The notes below the pieces were generated by a model. That model made no database searches and was not told the origin of the DNA. It was given only the letters and a program-made list of their open reading frames with translations. A DNA stretch of 5,670 bases from Chitinophagaceae bacterium. Its GTDB lineage: Bacteria; Bacteroidota; Bacteroidia; Chitinophagales; Chitinophagaceae. The DNA is taken from the NCBI GenBank assembly GCA_025351145.1, contig JANXWM010000576.1:1-5670 (forward strand), read 5' to 3'. This document shows, one piece after another, positions 1 to 5,474 of the stretch. Numbering within the stretch: position 1 is the first letter of the stretch; each line of letters begins with the position of its first letter. Both the position numbers and the translations under genes were made by a program.

Positions 1-1353
1 ATCAGCAATCTTACCGGAATTAAAAACCCGGAAAGTTATCTCGTTAAAAGTGAAAAATCCAAAGGGTTTAGTTCTTTTATCAATAGTATAAATCCTTTTA
101 AGAACAAAAATTCGTTTAATGATGTTGGCGGTATGCCGGATGGCAAACCAGTAAGCCCTGCAATTGAAAAACATACAACTAAGGCAAAGCCACCAGAATT
201 TACTAAGTCGGTTCCACCACCTGAACCTGATGAGATTACACCCCAATATGCTCCGGTTGAAAAACATATAACCAGGGCAAAACCTCCAATGCCACAAACT
301 TCCGGTGCCGAACCACTTGCCCCCGCTGCTGAAGGAAAAATATTGTACGATATTCCCGATACGATGATTGTGAAGCAATCTCAAAAATGCATCGTTCGTA
401 TTGGTGAAAACGAAGATATCGTAAGAGATAATGATAGCTTTAACCCCGGCGTGCAGGTTGAAAATGTTAAGCTCTCTAATAAAATGCAGGTAGAGTTGAT
501 TGATATTTCTGACCCGCAAAAATTCAGGATCAAAACGTTTAGCGCAGCAAAGCAATTTTTAGAAGAGGGTGGTTATACCGAATGGATTTTTACTGTTACA
601 CCTTTAGAGAATGGCACCTTCCCGCTTTACCTTAAAGTTTCTGTAATTAAAATAATCAACGGCGAAGAAGTGCCAAGAGAAATTGTTTTTGAAAAGTCAA
701 TCAACATTACCATGGCAGTTGCGGCCGGTCAGGGTTTGGTTATGGCAACAGTGATCAATCCTTTGCAAACACAACAAAATACACCTCCTTTAAAAGACCT
801 TTCAAATGAAACAAAAGTGGTGGAGTTGCCTGCGCCAAAAATTTTTATCTCCTATGCTCACAACGATAAAATCTATTTTGATATATTTCTCTCCAACTTT
901 AAAAGCCAGTCGGGCTGGGATGTGTGGACAGACCGCAACATAGAAATTGGTTCAGACTGGTTCAGCAGCATTCAGCAATCCATGCAGCAAAGCGATTGCG
1001 CGGTGCTGCTCATCAGTTCAGATTTTATCAGCTCGGCATTTATAAAAGAACATGAATTTCAAAAATTCAGCGAGCTGAAAGAGCGTAAACCAAGTTTTAT
1101 TTTTCTGCCAATTCTATTACGAGACTGCGATTTTACGCGCTGGGAAGATCTTTCAAAACTTCAAATGTTTTCTGCACTTGGCAGCGATTATAACGTGGCT
1201 TCCAAAGCAACCAAATTAATGCCCTTCGCCGATCTGTGCGGTTTCTTCGATAACGGTCTGCTTAAACCAAACCCCAACATTGATACCTATTTTAAAAATC
1301 TTGTAATGCAGGCAAACAGGCAATGGTTGGAAGTAAATAAACCTGTAGCTTAA
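1..1353 (+). CDS. TIR-domain protein with proline-rich linker and beta-rich middle domain (5' end outside window)
   Basis: The frame is open from base 1 to the TAA at 1351-1353 (450 codons), so the ATG at 133 is probably internal and the gene starts upstream. Residues are counted from base 1. Residues about 45-110 are proline-rich and low complexity, with a 10-residue repeat (EKHTTKAKPP, EKHITRAKPP). Residues about 113-240 look like a beta-rich domain with the landmarks IPDTM, a TEW-F-VTP stretch and a later EEVPRE. The TIR domain starts at about 280: FISYAHND at 282-289, GWDVWTD at 305-311, VLLISSDF, then KEHEF at 349-353. E350 or E352 is in the place of the catalytic glutamate of NADase TIRs, followed by the FLPILLRDCDF strand. 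Bacterial TIR domains typically degrade NAD+ or make cyclic ADP-ribose signals in anti-phage defence; enzymatic activity here is inferred. No membrane segment is visible. The gene converges with the DUF1905 gene. Confidence 0.9.
   Translation: MSNLTGIKNPESYLVKSEKSKGFSSFINSINPFKNKNSFNDVGGMPDGKPVSPAIEKHTTKAKPPEFTKSVPPPEPDEITPQYAPVEKHITRAKPPMPQTSGAEPLAPAAEGKILYDIPDTMIVKQSQKCIVRIGENEDIVRDNDSFNPGVQVENVKLSNKMQVELIDISDPQKFRIKTFSAAKQFLEEGGYTEWIFTVTPLENGTFPLYLKVSVIKIINGEEVPREIVFEKSINITMAVAAGQGLVMATVINPLQTQQNTPPLKDLSNETKVVELPAPKIFISYAHNDKIYFDIFLSNFKSQSGWDVWTDRNIEIGSDWFSSIQQSMQQSDCAVLLISSDFISSAFIKEHEFQKFSELKERKPSFIFLPILLRDCDFTRWEDLSKLQMFSALGSDYNVASKATKLMPFADLCGFFDNGLLKPNPNIDTYFKNLVMQANRQWLEVNKPVA
166..288 (+). 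repeat. Two copies of a 30-bp coding repeat in the TIR gene linker
   Basis: Bases 166-195 and 259-288 encode EKHTTKAKPP and EKHITRAKPP. The DNA copies match at 25 of 30 positions by eye and their starts are 93 bases apart, a whole number of codons. Most differences are silent or conservative. This suggests an old internal duplication kept at the protein level in a flexible proline-rich linker. A docking motif for a partner is possible but unproven. Confidence 0.75.
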
Positions 1354-1409
1354 TACATTGCAAGACCTGATTTTTTTGAACCCAGCTTAGATTCTTTGGG
1401 CTTCGTCTG

Positions 1410-1428
1410 TTGCGTCGCACACTTGTAC
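1410..1428 (-). repeat. Copy 1 of the 19-bp dispersed repeat core (one mismatch)
   Basis: On the minus strand this reads GTACAAGTGTGCGACGCAA, differing at one base from the other three copies. It lies between the convergent 3' ends of the TIR and DUF1905 genes and is the inner end of the left 58-bp arm. Unlike the other copies it lacks the AATA-AATT flank beyond GTAC, so homology stops there on that side. Confidence 0.85.
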
Positions 1429-1466
1429 CTTCGGATTATGCAGCAGCTTTCAACAGCTCTGATGCA

Positions 1467-1988
1467 TCAACCTAACAAGTCTTTTCTTTCCTGCTTTATG
1501 GCACGCAATGCTTCACCAAAATCCATGTTTCGGGTTAATGCTGTTACAGCCTGTGCAATGCGTTTGGCTTTGGTGGTTTCCGTTTTTGCACTTTCAATCC
1601 AGCGGGTATAATAATTCTGGTGGCTCTTGGGCAGTTTATTAAATTTAGCAAGGGCTGCCGGTTCATCTTTTAAACAGTCAACTAAATCGGCAGAGGGCAA
1701 AACAGGTTTATCATCCACTTCAATTGCAATGTTTAGCGCTGCACCTTTTCTTTTCTTTAAACCCTTTCTCATCGTGGCATTAATGGCCATAATAAAATCG
1801 CCTTCGCCCATTGGTATTAAAGCAACAGACTCAATAGGGTAATCGTCTAATTTCCCTTTTATACGAAAAGATTTTTTATTATCAGGCTTTAATTGCTGTG
1901 CTTTTTCAGCAGGGATTTTTATATACGTCCAGCCCGTTTTTTCACCTTGATCTCCAAATTTTAATATGGTGGCGGTAAATTGTATCAT
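1467..1988 (-). CDS. DUF1905 / YdeI (OmpD-associated)-like protein
   Basis: A 173-residue soluble protein. Residues 1-93 match the DUF1905 pattern: FTATI near the start, GWTYIKIP at 19-26, SFRIKGKLDDYP at 40-51 and IPMGEGDF at 58-65, then a basic MRKGLKKRKG stretch and a hydrophobic strand into EVDD. Residues about 98-150 match the YdeI/OmpD-associated C-terminal helices, with LP-ADL, F-KLPKSHQNYYTRWIESAK (116-135) and KAKRI. An earlier in-frame ATG at 2015 would add nine residues. I chose 1988 because the family begins with this F-A-I strand and a purine-rich GAAAAAG lies just upstream. The biochemical role of the family is not established; some YdeI relatives are linked to peptide or bacteriocin resistance. 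The gene stands alone between inverted repeat arms, separated from upstream ruvB by 342 bp. Similarity to the family is clear; function is unknown. Confidence 0.88.
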   Translation of the reverse strand: MIQFTATILKFGDQGEKTGWTYIKIPAEKAQQLKPDNKKSFRIKGKLDDYPIESVALIPMGEGDFIMAINATMRKGLKKRKGAALNIAIEVDDKPVLPSADLVDCLKDEPAALAKFNKLPKSHQNYYTRWIESAKTETTKAKRIAQAVTALTRNMDFGEALRAIKQERKDLLG

Positions 1989-2060
1989 ACTTTTTCGTAG
2001 TATAAATTTCAGCAATCATTTATAAATATACAAGAGAATTGCGGGGGGTATTTAAAGTCC

Positions 2061-2133
2061 AATAAAATTACTGCTGTACAAGAGTGCGACGCAACAGGCG
2101 AAGCCCAAAGAACCTAAGCCCGGCTCAAAAAAA
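2061..2133 (+). repeat. Copy 2 of the dispersed repeat, longest form
   Basis: The core GTACAAGAGTGCGACGCAA is at 2076-2094. The 15 bases before it (AATAAAATTACTGCT, 2061-2075) resemble the flank of copy 4 (AATAGAATTTCTGCA) and less closely that of copy 3. The bases after it (2095-2133) match only copy 1. Copy 2 therefore links the two flank types and gives the fullest view of the unit, about 73 bp. The core contains the odd palindrome TGCG-A-CGCA, and the distal part contains AGCC-C-GGCT at 2117-2125. Confidence 0.85.
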
Positions 2134-2183
2134 TTCCATTTAATCACCCAAAACATGAAATGGATTAGCGGGTTGCTGCCGGC

Positions 2184-2219
2184 ATTGCTTCAGTAAAATA
2201 ATTGTTTTATTGAAGCAAT
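2184..2219. other. Strong hairpin: 15-bp stem, 6-base loop
   Basis: Bases 2184-2198 pair with 2205-2219 around the loop TAATTG. The only imperfect pair is one G opposite T, which would be a G-U wobble if the plus strand is transcribed. A further TGCCGG (2177-2182) can pair with CCGGCA (2229-2234) outside it. It lies 112 bp downstream of the ruvB stop, so it could end or stabilise that transcript. No T-run directly follows it on either strand, so it is not a standard intrinsic terminator. Confidence 0.7.
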
Positions 2220-2330
2220 ATTTTGATACCGGCAAATATTTTAATGGCAGCATTCTTGCGTTTTTTAATCCCGTATGCCTTATCGGGACACACGCTTGTA
2301 CGTTTTGTAATGCTATGCAGCAAAATACCG

Positions 2331-3365
2331 TTAACTGAATAAAGTTCCGGCAGTTAAATTATTTCCAGGTTTTTTGCCCATGTGTTCATAGGCTTTAATC
2401 GTTACTTCTCTGCCTCTTGGGGTACGTTGTAAAAAACCTTCCTGTATTAAGAATGGCTCATACACTTCCTCAATAGTTCCGGCTTCTTCACCAACGGCTG
2501 TGGCGATCGTGGTTAAACCCACGGGGCCGCCTTTAAACTTTTCTATAATGGTTTGCAGAATGCGGTTGTCCATTTCATCCAGGCCATGTTCATCCACGTT
2601 CAATGCTTTTAATGCATGTTGCGTAATGCCGATATCAATTGTGCCGTCATTGAGTACCTGTGCAAAATCCCTTACACGTCTTAATAAACCATTTGCTATA
2701 CGCGGTGTGCCGCGGCTACGCCGTGCAATTTCGCCAGCAGCATCGCTGCTGATAGTCGTATTTAAAATGGTTGCACTGCGTTCAATAATTTTTTTTAATA
2801 CTTCTGCATTGTAATATTCCAGCCTCGATTTAATACCGAAACGTGAAAGGAGCGGGGCTGTAAGCAAACCGCTTCTTGTAGTTGCACCTATTAATGTAAA
2901 GGGATTAAGGTTGATCTGTATGCTGCGGGCATTGGGGCCGCTGTCGATCATAATGTCTATGCGGTAATCTTCCATGGCTGCATACAGGTATTCTTCAACA
3001 ACAGTGCTTAGCCTGTGAATCTCATCAATGAAAAGTACATCATTTGGTTGCAGGTTGGTGAGTAAGCCTGCAAGGTCGCCGGGTTTTTCAATTACGGGGC
3101 CACTGGTTTCTTTAATGCTAACACCAAGCTCATTCGCTACAATTCTTGATAAAGTTGTTTTGCCCAGACCGGGAGGGCCATGAAACAATACATGGTCCAA
3201 AGCTTCGCCACGGATCTTTGCTGCTTTAATAAAGATGATCAGGTTTTCTACCAGTTGCGGCTGACCGGAAAAATCATCAAGCTCCTGCGGACGAATCGTA
3301 TTCTCAAACTCTTTCTCTACCGCAGAGAGTTCTGATTTTTCAGTATGTAAGTTGGGGTTACTCAT
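2331..3365 (-). CDS. ruvB: Holliday junction branch migration ATPase RuvB
   Basis: RuvB is the hexameric AAA+ motor that, with RuvA, drives branch migration of Holliday junctions before RuvC cuts them, in recombination and replication-fork repair. The 344-residue length is normal. Residues about 22-50 carry the N-terminal IRPQ-LDDF-GQ motif. Walker A is GPPGLGKT (63-70), Walker B is VLFIDE (110-115, D114 and E115), sensor 1 is in GATTRSG (160-166), the arginine-finger region is LLSRFG (172-177) and sensor 2 is GTPR (219-222). The C-terminal winged-helix DNA-binding domain runs from about 265 to 330 and includes GGPVGLTTIA and the conserved EPFLIQEGFLQRTPRGR block. The start at 3365 gives the usual short acidic lead-in. 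It begins 23 bases after the stop of the upstream transporter gene on the same strand. ruvA and ruvC are not in the window. Confidence 0.98.
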   Translation of the reverse strand: MSNPNLHTEKSELSAVEKEFENTIRPQELDDFSGQPQLVENLIIFIKAAKIRGEALDHVLFHGPPGLGKTTLSRIVANELGVSIKETSGPVIEKPGDLAGLLTNLQPNDVLFIDEIHRLSTVVEEYLYAAMEDYRIDIMIDSGPNARSIQINLNPFTLIGATTRSGLLTAPLLSRFGIKSRLEYYNAEVLKKIIERSATILNTTISSDAAGEIARRSRGTPRIANGLLRRVRDFAQVLNDGTIDIGITQHALKALNVDEHGLDEMDNRILQTIIEKFKGGPVGLTTIATAVGEEAGTIEEVYEPFLIQEGFLQRTPRGREVTIKAYEHMGKKPGNNLTAGTLFS

Positions 3366-3388
3366 AATTTTTCAACATGCAATACGCA

Positions 3389-3832
3389 CTATTTCTTAAT
3401 TAAAACAAGTCCGGCGATAATAAGGGCTGCGCCCAGTAATTTTTCCAAAGTTATTGTTCTTACTGCTGATCCCAATAAACCATAATGGTCAATGATGAGG
3501 GATATAAAAATCTGTCCGCTAACCACCAGGGCAAAAGTAAGTGCCACGCCCTGTTGCTGGTTTACCCAGGTAATATAGCCCACAAAGATAGCCCCAAGCA
3601 ACCCGCCAAGCCATAAATACCAGGGAGTAACAGAGGTTGGTTTTAATTGTAAAATTGCTGATGGATTGATGCCCATATTTAAAACAAACAAACAGATAAT
3701 ACCCACGCTAAAACTCATTAACGAACCCATCAACGGGCCACCAACCTGCCTGCCAAGCCTTGTGTTTAAAACTGCCTGCAAAGGAATCATTCCTCCAATG
3801 ATTAAAGTAAGGAACATCAGTATATACCGCAT
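3389..3832 (-). CDS. YdcZ-type (DUF606) DMT-superfamily membrane protein
   Basis: A 147-residue, very hydrophobic protein with about five predicted membrane helices (residues near 3-21, 33-53, 70-90, 96-115 and 129-145). The N-terminal IPLQAVLNTRLGRQVGGPL stretch (16-34) and the FSVG that follows are characteristic of the DUF606/YdcZ branch of the drug/metabolite transporter superfamily. The single half-size unit of about 140-150 residues is normal there, and such proteins probably work as dimers. The C-terminal half has WVNQQQGVALTFALVVSGQ and ends in a short IKK tail. The substrate is unknown. The gene is divergent from marR across 76 bp that contains the candidate MarR operator, which suggests it is the transporter controlled by that regulator. 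It may share a transcript with ruvB downstream. No strong ribosome binding site is seen. Confidence 0.9.
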   Translation of the reverse strand: MRYILMFLTLIIGGMIPLQAVLNTRLGRQVGGPLMGSLMSFSVGIICLFVLNMGINPSAILQLKPTSVTPWYLWLGGLLGAIFVGYITWVNQQQGVALTFALVVSGQIFISLIIDHYGLLGSAVRTITLEKLLGAALIIAGLVLIKK

Positions 3833-3845
3833 CGTATTTTTTTTT

Positions 3846-3881
3846 GAAAGTTAAAAAATAAAAAATATTTGTATATACAAA
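3846..3881 (-). promoter_or_regulatory. Possible promoter of the YdcZ-type transporter gene
   Basis: On the minus strand TTTG (3881-3878) is followed after 24 bases by TAACTTTC (3853-3846), close to the Bacteroidota -7 consensus TAnnTTTG. The spacing is longer than the usual 19-21, so this is weaker than the marR promoter. The TTTG lies in the right half of the MarR palindrome, which would allow repression of both divergent promoters from one site. Confidence 0.35.
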
Positions 3882-3883
3882 TA
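3866..3883. promoter_or_regulatory. Candidate MarR operator, site 1 (perfect 18-bp palindrome)
   Basis: TATTTGTATATACAAATA is a perfect palindrome in the 76-bp divergent region between marR and the transporter gene. MarR-family dimers typically bind 16-20 bp AT-rich palindromes in this position and repress their own gene and a divergent target. The same 19 bp (AATATTTGTATATACAAAT, 3864-3882) occurs exactly at 4351-4369, which argues strongly against chance. Assignment to this MarR protein rests on position. Confidence 0.8.
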
Positions 3884-3900
3884 AAATCATTTTATCTTTA
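3868..3900 (+). promoter_or_regulatory. Predicted marR promoter of Bacteroidota type
   Basis: TTTG at 3868-3871 and TATCTTTA at 3893-3900 are separated by 21 bases, fitting the TTTG-N19-21-TAnnTTTG promoter of Bacteroidota except at the last base. The TTTG is part of the operator palindrome, so bound regulator would block the -33 contact. Transcription would start at about 3905-3908, leaving almost no leader before the ATG at 3909. Confidence 0.55.
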
Positions 3901-3908
3901 CACCAGAA

Positions 3909-4331
3909 ATGAAAACCTCAGAAAGCAGATTTTGCAGTTGTATTTATTTTTCGGCCAATGCACTTGCCCGGAAGATAGAAAAACTTGCCACTGAGAGCTG
4001 GAAAAGAGTTAATCTTTCCCCCAGCCATGCGTATTTGCTTATGACAGTTATTTCAGAACCCGGCATTCAACCCGGCGCACTGTCAAATGAGCTGCAGCTT
4101 ACGCCCAGTACCATTACAAGGTTAATCGAAAAACTGGAAGAGAAAAAATTAGTGGTGCGTACCAGCGAAGGAAAACTTACCAATGTGTACCCAACTCCCA
4201 AAGCAAAAGAGCTGTTGCCAAAACTGAAAGAATGTACCGGTCATTTTTATGAAACTTGTTCTGGTATTTTGGGTAAAGACGAAACAAGCAGGATGGTTTC
4301 GAACATGAATAAACTTGGTGATAAGCTGTAG
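3909..4331 (+). CDS. MarR-family winged-helix transcriptional regulator
   Basis: A 140-residue protein with the MarR layout: an N-terminal dimerisation helix (residues about 12-32), a helix-turn-helix with the recognition helix in LTPSTITRLIEKLEEKKLV (64-82), the beta wing at about 80-97 (VRTSEGKLTNVYPTPKAKEL) and a C-terminal dimerisation helix. The usual wing aspartate-arginine pair is replaced by a short SEGKLTNV turn. Four cysteines are present (C9, C11, C109, C117). The FCSC at 8-11 sits at the start of helix 1, where some MarR proteins sense oxidants or electrophiles; that role is inferred. It is divergent from the YdcZ-type gene and upstream of the NmrA-like gene, with an identical palindrome before and after it. 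Autorepression and control of both neighbours are likely. The start at 3909 is favoured because the promoter ends just before it. Confidence 0.93.
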   Translation: MKTSESRFCSCIYFSANALARKIEKLATESWKRVNLSPSHAYLLMTVISEPGIQPGALSNELQLTPSTITRLIEKLEEKKLVVRTSEGKLTNVYPTPKAKELLPKLKECTGHFYETCSGILGKDETSRMVSNMNKLGDKL

Positions 4332-4353
4332 GTGTAAATTTTTTTAACACAAT

Positions 4354-4369
4354 ATTTGTATATACAAAT
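4354..4369. promoter_or_regulatory. Candidate MarR operator, site 2 (perfect 16-bp palindrome)
   Basis: ATTTGTATATACAAAT lies 22 bp after the marR stop codon and repeats site 1 exactly. It is the only visible candidate control element between marR and the NmrA-like gene, whose start is 187 bp further on. No TAnnTTTG element lies at the right distance after its TTTG, so the promoter it controls is not clear. Confidence 0.75.
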
Positions 4370-4456
4370 TTAATATAAAGGTAATGATGCCTTACCGTTT
4401 ACAGATTAAAAAGTACAAGTCCGCAAAAAAAAGAGCGGAACTGCACTGGATGTGTT

Positions 4457-4503
4457 AATAGAATTACAGAACGTACAAGAGTGCGACGCAAGGGAAGTTT
4501 CAT
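4457..4503 (+). repeat. Copy 3 of the dispersed repeat
   Basis: The core GTACAAGAGTGCGACGCAA is at 4473-4491, preceded by AATAGAATT (4457-4465) as in copy 4, and followed by 12 bases that match copy 4 at 10 positions. It lies between MarR site 2 and the NmrA-like gene, 53 bp before its ATG, so it may form part of that transcript's leader. With copy 4 it forms an inverted pair around the gene. Confidence 0.85.
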
Positions 4504-4556
4504 AGTAATTAAAAAGATTGGCTTATAAAATTTAAATCAAACATAAAAAACAACAA

Positions 4557-5441
4557 ATGAAATACGTAATCACCGGATCAATTGGCAACATCAGCAAGCC
4601 GCTTGCACAGGCTTTGGTAAACGCCGGAAATAATGTAACCGTTATTACCAGCAAAAAAGAAAATGTCCTGGCTATTGAAGCAATAGGCGCAGCCGCAGCA
4701 GTAGGTTCTATTGAAGATGTTGACTTTCTTACAAAAGCTTTTGCGGGCGCAAATGCAGTGTACACCATGGTTCCGCCAAAATATGATGCGGCCAACTGGA
4801 AAGATTATATTGAAAACATCGGCAAAAATTATGCGGCCGCTATAAAAGCATCAGGTGTAAAATATATGGTTAACCTTAGCAGTATCGGCGCCCACATGCC
4901 TGATGGATGCGGCCCGGTAACCGGTCTTCACCGCGCAGAAAACGCATTAAATACACTCGCTGATGTGAATATCAGACACCTTCGCCCGGCCTATTTTTAT
5001 GCAAACCTTTTAGCCAATTTGGGCATGATAAAACATAGCGGTATTATCGGCGGCAATTTTGGTGAAAAGCCTTTTGCGCTGGTACACACGGCTGATATTG
5101 CCGAAGTTGCCATAGAAGAATTATTGAATTTGAATTTCACCGGGCACAGTATACGCTACATTGCCGGCGATGAAAAAACGGGTTTTGAAATTGCAAAAAC
5201 ATTGGGCAATGCTATTGGTCAGCCCGATCTTCCCTGGATCGTATTTACAGACGAGCAATCGCTGCAGGGCATGCTGCAGGCGGGTTTGCCCCAGGAAGTT
5301 GCAAAGAATTATACAGAAATGGGGGCAGCAGTGGCAAGTGGCGAAATGAATGCAGATTATTTCAACAACCGCCCGGCTACCCCTGGTAAAATAAAACTCG
5401 AAGATTTTGCAAAAGAATTCGCTGCCGCGTTTCATGTATAA
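4557..5441 (+). CDS. NmrA/QorB-like NAD(P)-binding Rossmann-fold protein
   Basis: A 294-residue atypical short-chain dehydrogenase. The N-terminal strand and nucleotide loop are YVITGSIGNISKPL (residues 3-16). The pattern is GxxGxxS, with Ser13 where most relatives have a third glycine. Strand 2 is NVTVITSKKEN (26-36), followed by a GSIED element (50-54), VYTMVPP (68-74), ASGVKYMVNLSSIGAH (98-113) and GLHRAENAL (123-131). The H-x-x-E-x-x-L arrangement replaces the YxxxK catalytic pair of classical SDRs, as in NmrA and QorB relatives. The C-terminal half (about 165-294) would form the variable substrate or partner domain. Members act as quinone reductases, NADPH sensors or azoreductase-like enzymes; the substrate here cannot be read from sequence. 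It follows marR on the same strand, 225 bp away, with a MarR-type palindrome between. It is soluble, with no signal peptide. Confidence 0.92.
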   Translation: MKYVITGSIGNISKPLAQALVNAGNNVTVITSKKENVLAIEAIGAAAAVGSIEDVDFLTKAFAGANAVYTMVPPKYDAANWKDYIENIGKNYAAAIKASGVKYMVNLSSIGAHMPDGCGPVTGLHRAENALNTLADVNIRHLRPAYFYANLLANLGMIKHSGIIGGNFGEKPFALVHTADIAEVAIEELLNLNFTGHSIRYIAGDEKTGFEIAKTLGNAIGQPDLPWIVFTDEQSLQGMLQAGLPQEVAKNYTEMGAAVASGEMNADYFNNRPATPGKIKLEDFAKEFAAAFHV

Positions 5442-5474
5442 ATTTATTTTTATTTACCCGGCAGCGGAACAGGA

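Larger units (their letters stand above)
1371..2133. repeat. 58-bp imperfect inverted repeat bracketing the DUF1905 gene
   Basis: The left arm (1371-1428) and the reverse complement of the right arm (2076-2133) agree at 52 of 58 positions with no gaps. Both begin with seven T residues and a GA, continue through a CTTTGGGCTTCG block, and end inward in the 19-bp family core (1410-1428 and 2076-2094). The arms enclose exactly one gene. No flanking target-site duplication is visible and no transposase is encoded inside, so this is either a pair of dispersed repeats that happen to face each other or a non-autonomous cassette. Confidence 0.85.
1989..2330. other. Intergenic region between ruvB and the DUF1905 gene
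   Basis: This 342-bp stretch has no convincing gene. From the ruvB end it holds a possible degenerate repeat copy at 2289-2301, a small TCCCG/CGGGA inverted repeat around 2268-2287, a strong hairpin at 2184-2219, the right 58-bp repeat arm at 2076-2133, and the AT-rich leader of the DUF1905 gene. The promoter of that gene should lie in about 1995-2060, but no clear TTTG / TAnnTTTG pair is visible. Confidence 0.7.

Noticed and set aside
1354..1466. Intrinsic terminator between the convergent TIR and DUF1905 genes.
   Set aside because: There is a T-run at 1371-1377, but no stable hairpin directly before it on the plus strand. The only structure is the repeat arm.
1396..1842. Two 71-codon plus-strand ORFs opposite the DUF1905 gene.
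   Set aside because: They are antisense shadows of a clearly recognisable gene. Their translations look like no real protein.
2155..2196. A 13-codon hydrophobic ORF (MKWISGLLPALLQ) whose stop falls in the hairpin.
   Set aside because: An ORF of this length is expected by chance, and no promoter or translation signal is visible on this strand.
2500..2814. A 104-codon plus-strand ORF inside ruvB.
   Set aside because: It lies wholly antisense to a highly conserved gene.
4420..4439. TCCGC/GCGGA hairpin with an A-rich loop after marR, considered as a terminator.
   Set aside because: The stem is only 5 bp, the loop is 10 bases and no T-run follows, so it is not a supportable terminator.
4384..4458. 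A 24-codon basic ORF (starts MMPYRLQIKKYKSAKK) just after MarR site 2.
   Set aside because: It is too short and lysine-rich from A-runs, resembles no family I know, and has no clear ribosome binding site. It could be a leader peptide, but nothing supports that.
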